From NCBI GenBank assembly GCA_900498245.1, contig LS998015.1, forward strand, positions 435,882 through 499,881: 64,000 bases of DNA, in the 5' to 3' direction. Source of the stretch: Candidatus Zixiibacteriota bacterium. GTDB lineage: Bacteria; Zixibacteria; MSB-5A5; GN15; PGXB01. The notes under the pieces are model-generated. The model did no database searches. It saw only the letters and a list, made by a program, of their open reading frames with translations, and was not told where the DNA came from. Position numbers and translations under genes: made by a program. Shown here in pieces: positions 17,934 through 26,980 of this stretch (positions within the stretch are counted from its first letter, which is position 1; each line of letters starts with the position of its first letter).

Positions 17934-19235
17934 ATGAACTTAACAGCAATTGAAGATAAAGTGACCGCCTTCAGGGCGATACATAAATTGGAGCCGGAGT
18001 GGCTTTATAATCTTCGGCAGGAAAGCTGGGGCCGTTATAATGATATGCCGTTGCCCGAGCGGGTGACCAATGTCTGGCGCTATACGAAGCCGGAGAGTTT
18101 TCTGGTCGCCAATGCGGAGGAAATCATGAGTACGGCGCCGATAATTCCCGACGGGTCCAACGGGCATCCCTATCCGAAAAATACCGAATATGCGGCGGTG
18201 GGGTACAACCGCGAAGATATGATGACACTGGTGAAAATCGAGCCGGAAGCAATGGCCAAGGGAATTATCATAAAGAATCTCTTTCAGGCGGCGCGGGAAA
18301 ACGAGGAAGTGGTGCGTCGCTACCTGGGAACGATGGTCGGATATGGTTTCGGGAAGTTTGAGGCGCTCAATATGGCCCTCTGGAACAATGGATTTTTTGT
18401 CTATGTGCCGGATAATACGGTAATTGAGAAGCCAATCGCGCTGAACCGTCACCCCGGCGGCAAATTTTCGCATATTCGGCTATTAGTTGTAATCGGCCGG
18501 AATTCGCAGGTGACTCTGGTTGATAATTACGCCTGCAGCGGAAGGGGCGAAAGCGGAGTGGACAACGGGGCGGTGGAAATTTTTGCCGGAGATTCGGCGC
18601 GGGTCAAATATGTGAATCTCCAGCGTCTGGGGGCACAGTGCACCGGTTATATCACGCAACGAGCCCGTATCGGTACGAGCGGAAGTATTTTCTCGATTTA
18701 CGGAGCCACCGGGGGGGCGATATCGAAGGTCAACGCCGGGACCATCCTGGCGGGCCGTCACGCCGAAAGCCGGATGTCGGGAATTCTTTTCGGAAATAAG
18801 AATCAGCATTTTGACTATCACACCATGCATTATCATCAGGATAACGAGTCGTATTCGAATATCGATTTTAAGGTTATTTTGAAAGACAAAGCCAATTCGG
18901 CGTACACCGGCCTGATAAAGATTGAAAAAGATACTGTCAACAATGAGGCCTATCAGGAAAATAGGAATCTCCTTTTAAACAAGGGGACCAAGGCCGAATC
19001 GATTCCGGAACTGGAGATTTTGACTGACCAGGTGCGATGCACGCACGGGGCGACCATGGGCCCGATTGATCCGCAGATGCTGTTCTATCTGAAGGCGCGC
19101 GGAATAGGGCACGAGGATGCGGTTAAAATGATCGCGTCCGGTTTCGTCGAACCGACCATCACCCAGATGCCGAATGAATTGCAGGAAATGATGCGGGGCA
19201 TCGTGACAGATAAATTAACGGGGGACCAGAGATGA
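17934..19235 (+). CDS. sufD: Iron-sulfur cluster assembly protein SufD
   Basis: The product is 433 residues and is SufB-related in its C-terminal half: RIGTSGSIFSIYGATGG, SGILFGNKNQHFDYHTMHYH, CTHGATMGPIDPQMLFYLKARG and the GIGHEDAVKMIASGF segment. The His in the HFDYHT segment corresponds to the SufD residue implicated in cluster formation. The N-terminal part is divergent, as is usual for SufD. The stop overlaps the Rieske gene by 4 bases. Confidence 0.95.
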   Translation: MNLTAIEDKVTAFRAIHKLEPEWLYNLRQESWGRYNDMPLPERVTNVWRYTKPESFLVANAEEIMSTAPIIPDGSNGHPYPKNTEYAAVGYNREDMMTLVKIEPEAMAKGIIIKNLFQAARENEEVVRRYLGTMVGYGFGKFEALNMALWNNGFFVYVPDNTVIEKPIALNRHPGGKFSHIRLLVVIGRNSQVTLVDNYACSGRGESGVDNGAVEIFAGDSARVKYVNLQRLGAQCTGYITQRARIGTSGSIFSIYGATGGAISKVNAGTILAGRHAESRMSGILFGNKNQHFDYHTMHYHQDNESYSNIDFKVILKDKANSAYTGLIKIEKDTVNNEAYQENRNLLLNKGTKAESIPELEILTDQVRCTHGATMGPIDPQMLFYLKARGIGHEDAVKMIASGFVEPTITQMPNELQEMMRGIVTDKLTGDQR

Positions 19236-19549
19236 CCGGGCAGTACACAAAAATCTGTTCTCTTTCCGATCTTCGGGAAGGAGAGGTGCGCAGTTTTTCG
19301 GCCAACGGCCGGGAAATTGTTCTGGCGATTCAGGATGGTGCAGTCTATGCGCTGGACAATCTCTGCACCCACGACGGCGGAGATCTGGGTGACGGGGAAC
19401 TGAAGAACGGCCATGTCGAATGTCCGCGTCACGGCGCCTGGTTTGATATTAAAACGGGGGCGGCCATACGAATGCCAGCGGTGGAAGGGATTCAAACATA
19501 CGAAGTAAAAATTGAAAACGGCGAAGTATTCGTGGCTTTAGCGGAATGA
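19232..19549 (+). CDS. Rieske-type [2Fe-2S] ferredoxin in the suf operon
   Basis: The product is 105 residues. The two Rieske motifs are complete: CTH with Cys45 and His47, and CPRH with Cys64 and His67. HVECPRHGAWFDIKTG is typical of NirD-like or dioxygenase ferredoxin proteins. It is coupled to sufD by a 4-base overlap and lies 10 bases before sufS. Placement between sufD and sufS suggests it supplies electrons for cluster assembly or sulfane reduction; that role is inferred from position. Confidence 0.92.
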   Translation: MTGQYTKICSLSDLREGEVRSFSANGREIVLAIQDGAVYALDNLCTHDGGDLGDGELKNGHVECPRHGAWFDIKTGAAIRMPAVEGIQTYEVKIENGEVFVALAE

Positions 19550-19559
19550 GGGGAGCAAT

Positions 19560-20852
19560 ATGAAGGGCGAAAAACTGATGGCGGAAACGATGCCGGAAGA
19601 GCCGGTTAAAAGGGACGGAGCGGTTTTCAAAGCGGAAGACTATAAGAAAGACTTCCCGATTCTATCGCGACTGATTCGCGGGACAAAACTGGTCTATCTG
19701 GACAGCGCCGCTACCACCCAGAAGCCGCAGATAGTCATTGACGCCGTCGAACAGTATTATCGCCTTCACAACGCCAATGTTCATAGAGGATTACATACTC
19801 TGGCGGAGGAAGCCACCTCGGCCTATGAAGCGACCCGCGACAAGATTGCCGAATTTCTGGGTGGCGTGAATCGTCAGGAAATAATTTACACCCGCAACGC
19901 TACCGAAGCGATTAACATGGTGGCATCATCATGGGGCTATCAGCATATTAAAAAGGGGGACCGGATAGTTATCACGCAGATGGAGCATCACGCCAATCTG
20001 GTGCCATGGCTCGTTCTGGCTAAGAGGACCGGGGCGGAATTGGTGTATATCCCGATTGATCCGGAAGGATATTTGGATTTGACCAATTTGAAAGATATTA
20101 TTGCGCCGAATACCAAGATTGTCGCTTTGACTCACATGTCGAATGTTTTGGGGACGATCAATCCGGTCGAAGAGGTTATCGCACTGGCGCATAAGAGGGG
20201 TGCTTTGGCCTTGATTGACGGCGCTCAAAGTGTTCCGCATATGCCGGTCAATCTAAAAGCGATGAACGCCGATTTCCTGGCTTTCTCGGCACACAAGATG
20301 CTTGGTCCGACCGGGCTCGGTGTTTTGTACGGCAAGGAGGAATTTCTCCAGGACATGGAACCGGTGCAGTTTGGGGGAGAGATGATAAGTGAGGTAAGAT
20401 ATGACGGCGCGAAATGGAACGAACTACCGCACAAATTCGAAGCCGGGACGCCGAATATCGAGGGGGCCTTCGCTTTTCTTCCAGCCCTCGAATATCTTGA
20501 AAAAATCGGTATGGAGAAGATTCGCCGGCACGAAATGGATCTGACCGCCTATGCTCTGGATAAATTGGGACAACTCGAATTCATTAAAGTTTTTGGGCCG
20601 AAAGATGTTAAATATCGTGGTGGAGCAGTGTCATTTGTGGATAAAGATATCCATCCCCATGACATGGCCACCTTTCTCGATACCCTGGGCATCGCGGTTC
20701 GAGCGGGACATCACTGCGCCCAGCCCCTGACCCGGCTTCTGGGTATAAATTCCACGACCCGCGCCAGTTTTTATTTGTATAACACTCATGATGATATCGA
20801 TCAACTGGTAACCGGACTGAAAGAAGCAAGGAGATATTTCCGTCATGAGTGA
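19560..20852 (+). CDS. sufS: Cysteine desulfurase SufS
   Basis: SufS takes sulfur from cysteine using pyridoxal phosphate and passes it to SufU. The product is 430 residues with a start after GAGGGGAG. About 20 residues extend beyond the usual N-terminus. The PLP lysine is K246 in FSAHKMLGPTG. The catalytic cysteine is C386 in RAGHHCAQPL. MEHHANLVPW and LIDGAQSVPHMPV are also typical of class V aminotransferases of the SufS/CsdA group. The stop overlaps sufU. Confidence 0.97.
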   Translation: MKGEKLMAETMPEEPVKRDGAVFKAEDYKKDFPILSRLIRGTKLVYLDSAATTQKPQIVIDAVEQYYRLHNANVHRGLHTLAEEATSAYEATRDKIAEFLGGVNRQEIIYTRNATEAINMVASSWGYQHIKKGDRIVITQMEHHANLVPWLVLAKRTGAELVYIPIDPEGYLDLTNLKDIIAPNTKIVALTHMSNVLGTINPVEEVIALAHKRGALALIDGAQSVPHMPVNLKAMNADFLAFSAHKMLGPTGLGVLYGKEEFLQDMEPVQFGGEMISEVRYDGAKWNELPHKFEAGTPNIEGAFAFLPALEYLEKIGMEKIRRHEMDLTAYALDKLGQLEFIKVFGPKDVKYRGGAVSFVDKDIHPHDMATFLDTLGIAVRAGHHCAQPLTRLLGINSTTRASFYLYNTHDDIDQLVTGLKEARRYFRHE

Positions 20853-21309
20853 CCATCTCGACGATCTTTACCGTGATATATTGATGGAACATTACCGTTT
20901 CCCGCGCGGGCGGCACCACCTGGAGCATGAGGACATTCATAACGAAGGGCAAAATCCGACCTGCGGCGATGAAATCGAACTGGCGCTGGAATTGGAAGGG
21001 GATAAAGTAAAAGATGTTTACGTCAGTTGCATGGGTTGCGCGGTTTCGGTGGCATCGGGATCGATGCTGGCCGAAGTGACCAAGGGAAAGAGTCTTGAGG
21101 AAGTGAAAAAAATTGCCGAGACCATTAAGGCGATGCTGACAGGCGGGGCGGTCCCTAAAGACGCCGATCTAGGGGACCTGGAGGCGTTGAGCGGAGTCAA
21201 GAAGTTCCCGGTCCGGGTCAAATGTGCGCTACTATCGTGGACGACTCTGGTAAACGCCCTGGAGGCCAGAGAAAAAGGGAAGCAAGCGGCACCGTCGACA
21301 ACGGAGTAA
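20845..21309 (+). CDS. sufU: Zinc-dependent sulfurtransferase SufU
   Basis: The product is 154 residues. The SufU zinc ligands are present: C40 with D42 in NPTCGDEIEL, C65 in the SCMGCAVSVASGSML segment, and C127 in KFPVRVKCALLSW. The 18-20 residue insertion between the second and third Cys that separates SufU from IscU is also present. It accepts persulfide from SufS and forwards it to SufBCD. Its start overlaps the sufS stop. Confidence 0.96.
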   Translation: MSDHLDDLYRDILMEHYRFPRGRHHLEHEDIHNEGQNPTCGDEIELALELEGDKVKDVYVSCMGCAVSVASGSMLAEVTKGKSLEEVKKIAETIKAMLTGGAVPKDADLGDLEALSGVKKFPVRVKCALLSWTTLVNALEAREKGKQAAPSTTE

Positions 21310-21316
21310 TGCGATT

Positions 21317-21622
21317 ATGATTACGTCTGAAGAGGTTAGGGAGAAAATCAGGACGGTCGAGGATCCTGAAATCGGTCTGGGCGTGGTTGACCTGGGGCTG
21401 ATATATGATATCGATGTCACCGACGGGAGGATCGTGACGGTGATCATGACTCTGACGACGCCGGCGTGCCCGTACGGCCCGGTTCTGGTCGAACAGGTCA
21501 AAGAGAAGATAAAAGAAATGCCGGGGGTGGAGAAAGTCGATGTGATGGTGGTCTGGGATCCGCCGTGGAACCCGGAGGAGATGGCATCCGATATGGCGAA
21601 AGATGCTCTCGGGATTTGGTGA
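21317..21622 (+). CDS. sufT: SufT-like DUF59/MIP18 iron-sulfur maturation factor
   Basis: The product is 101 residues. The DUF59 domain is whole: VEDPEIGLGVVDLGLIYDI, then TLTTPACPYGPVLVEQV with the conserved cysteine near residue 54, and VMVVWDPPWNPEEM at the end. Proteins of this family help deliver clusters to apoproteins. It is the last gene of the suf operon, 7 bases after sufU, and is followed by a strong terminator. Confidence 0.93.
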   Translation: MITSEEVREKIRTVEDPEIGLGVVDLGLIYDIDVTDGRIVTVIMTLTTPACPYGPVLVEQVKEKIKEMPGVEKVDVMVVWDPPWNPEEMASDMAKDALGIW

Positions 21623-21709
21623 ACTTTTTTGGAATTTGAGGGTTATAAGAGACAGACTACAATGAACCCGCAAGGGTCTTGAAATATATTTAAGAGATGT
21701 TGATTGATG

Positions 21710-21746
21710 AACGGCGGAGGCAGGAAGCCTCCGCCGTTTTAATTTT
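21710..21746 (+). terminator. Terminator after the suf operon
   Basis: AACGGCGGAGGC and GCCTCCGCCGTT form a perfect 12-bp stem with a 5-base loop, followed by TTAATTTT. It lies between the convergent suf operon and cupin gene. On the opposite strand the tail is poorer in T, so it mainly serves the suf operon. Confidence 0.9.
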
Positions 21747-21759
21747 AAACCAAAAAATG

Positions 21760-22107
21760 TCAGTACTCCCCTTTGTTGGGGACGATACAAATGAATTCGA
21801 AATCCGTATCAAATGGGTTCTGAAATTGATGCGGCGTGTTCGGGGGCACAAAGGCAAAATCCTTTTCATTCACCTCGAATTCTTTGCCGTCGAGAAAGAG
21901 TTTGCCTTTACCCGATATAATGTAATTGACATGTTCCCAGTCGTGCTGGTGACGCGGGGTATGGCCCCCGGGGGCGATGCGGAAAACCCGCATGGTGTAA
22001 CCGTCCCACCCGACATTTTTCCCGATCGGCACCGCTTTAGTGACATGGGCGATTCCTTCGCCTTCGATCTTTTTGCGCTCCAGTTCCTTATATTTTATTA
22101 CCGGCAT
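21760..22107 (-). CDS. Single-domain cupin protein
   Basis: The product is 115 residues. The cupin metal site is visible: GGHTPRHQHDWEH in the first motif and PPNTPHQFQNP in the second, with GKGKLFLDGKEFEV between them. It probably binds a divalent metal and a small ligand, but single-domain cupins have many activities and none is shown here. It converges with the suf operon across a shared terminator region. Confidence 0.88.
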   Translation of the reverse strand: MPVIKYKELERKKIEGEGIAHVTKAVPIGKNVGWDGYTMRVFRIAPGGHTPRHQHDWEHVNYIISGKGKLFLDGKEFEVNEKDFAFVPPNTPHQFQNPFDTDFEFICIVPNKGEY

Positions 22108-22342
22108 AAGTAATTCCTTTCATTTATTTCGATATAACAGCGAATTTATGTCCCGGTTTCATTTGTGACCGGGACCAGCCCGAACATTTAAATATAAGGA
22201 TTTTATTTCGAGTGGGCAATGGCGGGGAGGAAGTGCTTGATGGGGCCGAGCGAACAAACTGCGATCATATTCGCACATCAGCCGGCACATAACGAAATAT
22301 CTTTTTTCTTGAAGATAAGGCAGAAATCTTTACTTTGTAATT

Positions 22343-22984
22343 ATGGAATCGGCTCATACGATAATCTCCATCAGGCGCAAAGGCAAAACAATGGTCGTAT
22401 CTCTGGAAGAGGGCGGTGAAATAATATTGGATCGGGAAATAGTTGAATCTTGCCGGTTAAAAGTCGGTGGCGAGATAGGCGCCGATGAATTCGCGAAAAT
22501 CAAATATCAGTCAGATTATAAGCGAGCCGGTGATTATGCCGCGTATTTATTGGCGGCCCGGGGATACTCATCGGGGATGCTAAAACAAAAAATGAGCGAA
22601 AAGGGATTCGACCCCAGGGCCGCGAACACGGTTCTGTCGGAATTAAGGCGCAGCGGTCTGGTCGATGACAGGCGGTACGCGATTCAGACCGCAGAATCAC
22701 TTCTTCGCCGGAAACCGGCCGGCCGGAAATTCCTGGTCGCTTATCTTCAGGCCCGTCACATTCCACACCGGCTGGCGGAAGAAGCTGTCGCCAAAGTGAT
22801 GGAAAATATCGATGAAGTCGAACTGGCCCAAAGGCTTTTGGAGAAAATCAGGAATCGGCTCGGCAAATTTGAACTTGAAACAGCCCGCGCCAAAGCGTAT
22901 AATTACCTCTCGCGCCGTGCCATCGGATACAACGCGGCCAGAAAAGCGTTTGACATAATTTGGAAGAAGGAGCCCGAAGATTAA
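22343..22984 (+). CDS. recX: Regulatory protein RecX
   Basis: RecX limits RecA filament growth. The product is 213 residues with three-helix repeats: YAAYLLAARGYSSGMLKQKM, VLSELRRSGLVDDRRYAIQTAES and ARAKAYNYLSRRAIGYNAARKAF, all typical RecX spacing. The N-terminal 60 residues are a less conserved extension. recX usually follows recA; here it is instead coupled to alaS, an arrangement also known in other bacteria. Its TAA stop shares bases with the proposed alaS start. Confidence 0.9.
   Translation: MESAHTIISIRRKGKTMVVSLEEGGEIILDREIVESCRLKVGGEIGADEFAKIKYQSDYKRAGDYAAYLLAARGYSSGMLKQKMSEKGFDPRAANTVLSELRRSGLVDDRRYAIQTAESLLRRKPAGRKFLVAYLQARHIPHRLAEEAVAKVMENIDEVELAQRLLEKIRNRLGKFELETARAKAYNYLSRRAIGYNAARKAFDIIWKKEPED
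22967..22982 (+). promoter_or_regulatory. Ribosome binding site and ATT start of alaS inside recX
   Basis: AAGGAG at 22967-22972 is followed 7 bases later by ATT at 22980, in frame with alaS. No ATG, GTG or TTG lies between the upstream stop (TAA at 22956) and ATT 22980, and none before ATG 23103. The bases ATTAA join the alaS start to the recX stop. Confidence 0.7.
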
Positions 22985-25616
22985 AGCGTCAGATATAAGA
23001 AAATCGTTCGTCGATCATTTCAGGTCGAAAGATCATCACGAACTGCCGTCATCGCCGGTAATCCCCTTCGATGACCCCACCATTCTTTTTGCCAATGCCG
23101 GGATGAACCAGTTCAAGGATATCTTTACGGGAAAGAAGAAGGCCGAATTCAAGAGGGTCGTGACCGTCCAGAAATGTATGCGGGCCGGGGGAAAGCATAA
23201 CGATCTGGAAAATGTCGGGCGAACCGGTCGGCACCAGACTTTTTTTGAGATGCTGGGGAATTTTTCGTTCGGCGATTATTTCAAAGAGGCCGCCATTCTA
23301 TATGCCTGGGAGTGGGTAAATAAGACTTTGCAACTCCGGCCGGATAGACTGTATGCCACGGTATATGAAGATGATGACGAAGCCTTTGCGCTTTGGGAAA
23401 AAATCGCCCCGGAACTGAAGGACGGCCGGGTGCTTCGGTTCGGCAAGAAGGATAATTACTGGTCGATGGGTGATGTCGGCCCCAACGGCCCGTGCAGCGA
23501 ACTGCACTATGACCGGGGAGCGCAATATAGTTGCGGCAAGGAGACCTGTTTTGTCAATTGCGACTGCGACCGGTATGTCGAGATCGGGAACCTAGTTTTC
23601 ATGCAGTATAATTCGAAACCCGACGGCACTGTTGAGCCGCTTCCGAAGCCGTCGGTCGATACCGGCTCCGGCCTGGAACGGATCACGGCCATCATTCAGG
23701 GGGTAAATTCCAATTACGAGACCGATTTATTCACCGGCATAATTGCGCAGGTCGAAGAAATTTCGAAGAAAAAATATGATATCGGCGAACCGGGGGTGTC
23801 ACATCGGGTGATCGCCGATCATCTTCGGGCCCTGACATTTTGTATTGCCGACGGCGGGGGGTTGTCCAATGAGAAGCAGGGGTATGTATTGCGCCGGATT
23901 TTGCGCCGCGCCGCGCGCCACGGCCGCCTCCTTGATGTCCACGAGCCGTTTATTTATAAATTGGTACCGACACTGGTCGGCGTGATGGGTGATGTTTATC
24001 CGGAAATAAAGCAGCGGCAGGAGCATATCGAGAATGTCATCCGCTCCGAGGAAGAATCGTTCGGGCGGACCCTTGACAACGGTCTGGAGTTGTTTGACGA
24101 GGTCGCTAAAAAGACGGTCGGATCCGGCAACAAGGTAATTCCCGGTGAGCAGATATTCAAATTGTATGATACCTTTGGTTTCCCGGTCGATCTGACCGCG
24201 GTGATGGCGGAGGAAAAGGGCCTGACGCTCGATATGGCGGGTTTCGAGGCGGCGATGGCCTTACAGCAGGAGAAGGCACGGGCGGCGTCGCAATTCGATA
24301 ATGCATACGGGAAAGAAATCGCCGCTCTGCAGGAGATTCTCCTGAAGAATGAAACAGCGGCGAATATCGCAACGAAATTTGCCAGGGACAGATTTATAAT
24401 AACAGCCAAAGTCGCGGAAGCGCTGGAAATTCCGGGGGCGCAGGTTAACCGTCTGGCCATAATTCCCGATCAGACGCCGTTTTACTCCGAAGCGGGGGGA
24501 CAGATCAGCGATGCCGGGTTAATAGCCGGAAATCTTTTCAAAGCCAGGGTGGTATCTATTTTCCGATTCAACGATGCGCTTGTGCATATTTGCGAAGTAT
24601 TTGAAAAAGGATATAATAATATCGGGCAATTGAAGGGAACGGAAGCGCAATTCGAAATCGATTCGCCCCGGCGCTGGGATATTATGCGCAACCATACGGC
24701 GACACATCTTCTGCACGCCGCCCTGAGAAAAGTCCTTGGTGAGCATGTGCATCAATCGGGTTCGTATGTCGGCCCGGATAAACTGCGGTTCGACTTTTCG
24801 CATTTCAAGCCGATGACGCCCGAAGAATTGGTCCGCGTGGAGAAAATTGTCAATGAAGAGATTCTTACCGGAGGGCCGGTGCTGACGGTGGAAGAAGATA
24901 TTGAGAAGGCTAAGAAATCGGGGGCAATGGCGATTTTCGGCGAGAAGTACGGGAGCCGGGTGCGCGTGGTGACGGTGGGGGATTTTTCGAAAGAGTTGTG
25001 CGGCGGAACGCATGTTGACCTGGTATCTCAAATCGGGCCGTTCTTGATAACTCTCGAGACCGGTATTGCTTCCGGGATCCGCCGTATCGAGGCGATTACC
25101 GGGCGCTCCGCTATCGTCAAAATGCTGGAACAGAAGAAGTCGTTCGACGATATCGCCCGGTTGCTTAACCGGACCGAAGGGGAAATTGTCGGCGCAATCG
25201 GAGATTTGAACCAGAAAGTCTTAGAGTTGCAGAAGGAGAACAAGAAACTCAAGACCGAAAAATTCGCCGGCGGGGCGGTATCGATTGGAAAGGAAATATC
25301 AATCGGCGCCATAAAATTCCGTTTTCATGATTTCGGGGAAGTGGACGCCGAAGAAATGGCCGGATGGGTAGACAGCGGGAAAGGAGCCGCGGGGTCTCTG
25401 GTGACGGCGGCTCTGGGGAAAGTGGATGGCAAATTGACCCTGATGGTATCTTCGAGCAATGGCGTGAAATCGCATATTGGAAATATTTCCCGAGATATCC
25501 TGAAACGATTCGGCGGGCGCGGGGGAGGCAAGGACAATTTTGCGCAGGGGACGGTACCGGCCGAGTGCAATTCGGACGAATTTTTCCGGGCGTTTGGAGA
25601 GAAACTGAGGGAATAG
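22980..25616 (+). CDS. alaS: Alanine-tRNA ligase
   Basis: AlaRS charges tRNA-Ala. The first ATG (23103) lies inside the conserved FANAGMNQF motif, so starting there would remove about 41 essential residues. Reading from ATT 22980 gives 878 residues and a proper N-terminus, KASDIRKSFVDHF. Aminoacylation domain motifs follow, such as VGRTGRHQTFFEMLGNFSFG and GLERI. The editing domain has the metal site H572/H576 in NHTATHLLHA and C674/H678 in CGGTHVD. A coiled coil and a C-Ala DHHA1 domain with GGRGGGKDNFAQG finish the protein. It is coupled to recX upstream and precedes the prenyltransferase gene by 18 bases. Confidence 0.95.
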   Translation: MKASDIRKSFVDHFRSKDHHELPSSPVIPFDDPTILFANAGMNQFKDIFTGKKKAEFKRVVTVQKCMRAGGKHNDLENVGRTGRHQTFFEMLGNFSFGDYFKEAAILYAWEWVNKTLQLRPDRLYATVYEDDDEAFALWEKIAPELKDGRVLRFGKKDNYWSMGDVGPNGPCSELHYDRGAQYSCGKETCFVNCDCDRYVEIGNLVFMQYNSKPDGTVEPLPKPSVDTGSGLERITAIIQGVNSNYETDLFTGIIAQVEEISKKKYDIGEPGVSHRVIADHLRALTFCIADGGGLSNEKQGYVLRRILRRAARHGRLLDVHEPFIYKLVPTLVGVMGDVYPEIKQRQEHIENVIRSEEESFGRTLDNGLELFDEVAKKTVGSGNKVIPGEQIFKLYDTFGFPVDLTAVMAEEKGLTLDMAGFEAAMALQQEKARAASQFDNAYGKEIAALQEILLKNETAANIATKFARDRFIITAKVAEALEIPGAQVNRLAIIPDQTPFYSEAGGQISDAGLIAGNLFKARVVSIFRFNDALVHICEVFEKGYNNIGQLKGTEAQFEIDSPRRWDIMRNHTATHLLHAALRKVLGEHVHQSGSYVGPDKLRFDFSHFKPMTPEELVRVEKIVNEEILTGGPVLTVEEDIEKAKKSGAMAIFGEKYGSRVRVVTVGDFSKELCGGTHVDLVSQIGPFLITLETGIASGIRRIEAITGRSAIVKMLEQKKSFDDIARLLNRTEGEIVGAIGDLNQKVLELQKENKKLKTEKFAGGAVSIGKEISIGAIKFRFHDFGEVDAEEMAGWVDSGKGAAGSLVTAALGKVDGKLTLMVSSSNGVKSHIGNISRDILKRFGGRGGGKDNFAQGTVPAECNSDEFFRAFGEKLRE

Positions 25617-25634
25617 ATTAAGGGCCATTGACGC

Positions 25635-26393
25635 ATGACCGTATTTGACCGATTATTACAGACGCGAAACCGCAAGGGGGGAGGTTTTTTCCTTCTTCTG
25701 GATCCGGATCGCCTTTCCCCGCGAGCGATCGAGGAGCTGGTTGGAGCGGCTTCGGACGCCGAGGTCGATGCCATTCTGGTCGGCACAAGTCTGGCGCTGT
25801 TCAAGAATTTTCAGCATTCGGTCAGATTGATTAAGGGGCTCGCTCAATGCCCGGTGATAATTTTCCCCGGCTCCCACAGTCAGATTGCACCAGACGCCGA
25901 CGCCGTCTTATTCACGTCGCTCATATCGGGCCGCAATCCCAATTATTTGATCGAGGAACAGGTCAAGGGGGCCCCGATAATCAAGGAATATGGGTTGGAG
26001 ACAATTCCAACCGGTTATATGCTGATCGATTCCGGACGGTACACGTCGGTGCAGTTCATTTCTCATACCCTGCCGATTCCTTCGGACAAGAACGATATTG
26101 CCTGTGCCCACGCCCTGGCGGCGGAATTCCTGGGAATGAAGATGGTTTTTCTGGAGGCGGGCTCAGGAGCGGAAAGACCGGTTCCGGACGAAATGATTAA
26201 GGAAGTTTCCGAATATATTTCGATTCCGATAATGGTGGGCGGCGGCATCAGAACCCCCCGCGAAGTGGAACGTAAGATTAAGGCCGGGGCCTCTTTTGTA
26301 GTAGTCGGCAATCATTTTGAAGAAGGCGCCGGGCGGGAATTGATGAGGGAATTTGTCGATGCCGCTCACCCCCGGCAGCAGGTTGGAGTATGA
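25635..26393 (+). CDS. Geranylgeranylglyceryl phosphate synthase (GGGPS/PcrB family, group II)
   Basis: This TIM-barrel prenyltransferase joins a polyprenyl diphosphate to glycerol-1-phosphate, the first committed step of archaeal-type ether lipids. The product is 252 residues. Hallmarks are FLLLDPDR near residue 20, AILVGTSLA, IIFPGSHSQIAPDADAVLFTSLISGRNP, EAGSGAERPVP near residue 175 and the phosphate-binding IMVGGGIRTP near residue 199. The long form with this loop structure matches the group II enzymes found in archaea and in Bacteroidota-related bacteria. No other archaeal lipid gene is adjacent. It overlaps gmhA by 4 bases. Confidence 0.93.
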   Translation: MTVFDRLLQTRNRKGGGFFLLLDPDRLSPRAIEELVGAASDAEVDAILVGTSLALFKNFQHSVRLIKGLAQCPVIIFPGSHSQIAPDADAVLFTSLISGRNPNYLIEEQVKGAPIIKEYGLETIPTGYMLIDSGRYTSVQFISHTLPIPSDKNDIACAHALAAEFLGMKMVFLEAGSGAERPVPDEMIKEVSEYISIPIMVGGGIRTPREVERKIKAGASFVVVGNHFEEGAGRELMREFVDAAHPRQQVGV

Positions 26394-26980
26394 ATAATAA
26401 AGATCGGATAAAAATGATAATTAAGGAGGCCGGCGACAGCGCGGCCCTTCGGCGTATGGTCGGCGAGACTCTGGCGGAACCATTGGTGGAACTGGCGAAT
26501 ACCTGTTCGGGGGTAATTGGGAGCGGAGGCAAGATTATGATTTGCGGGAACGGCGGGTCGGCGGCCGACAGTAGTCATATGGCGGCGGAGATGATTGTCC
26601 GGCTGACATCATCGCGGAACCGTCAATCTCTCCCGGCCATCTCACTAGCCGCAGATATGTCGATAATGACGGCGGCCGGGAACGATTTTGGATTCGAGCG
26701 GATATTTGCCCGGCAGGTGGAGGGGTTGGGAAACAAGAATGATTTGCTGCTTCTGATTTCGACCTCCGGAAACTCTTCGAATCTCCTTCGGGCCGCGGAA
26801 GCGGCTAATGAAAAGGGGATGAGGACGGCGGCTCTGCTCGGCGGCGACGGCGGCAAACTGGGGGAATTGGTGGAGCAGAGATTAATAATTCCGCATCGCT
26901 CGGTTCAGCGGATCCAGGAAGAACAGATATTTTTGATACATCTTTTGGTGGAACTGATCGAAAGTGATCTTTTTGGATGA
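26390..26980 (+). CDS. gmhA: Phosphoheptose isomerase (sedoheptulose 7-phosphate isomerase)
   Basis: GmhA converts sedoheptulose 7-phosphate to heptose 7-phosphate for lipopolysaccharide core or glycoprotein heptoses. The product is 196 residues. The SIS domain has ICGNGGSAADSSHMAAEM at about 49-66 and LLISTSGNSSNLLRAAEAA at about 121-139, both characteristic of GmhA. A catalytic-type His-Gln region, EEQIFLIHLLVELIE, is at the end. It is coupled at both ends by 4-base overlaps to GGGPS and the O-antigen-ligase-like gene. Confidence 0.93.
   Translation: MNNKDRIKMIIKEAGDSAALRRMVGETLAEPLVELANTCSGVIGSGGKIMICGNGGSAADSSHMAAEMIVRLTSSRNRQSLPAISLAADMSIMTAAGNDFGFERIFARQVEGLGNKNDLLLLISTSGNSSNLLRAAEAANEKGMRTAALLGGDGGKLGELVEQRLIIPHRSVQRIQEEQIFLIHLLVELIESDLFG

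Noticed and set aside
23103-25616. alaS starting at ATG 23103
   Set aside because: It would remove the conserved N-terminal 41 residues; the ATT 22980 start with AAGGAG is better supported.
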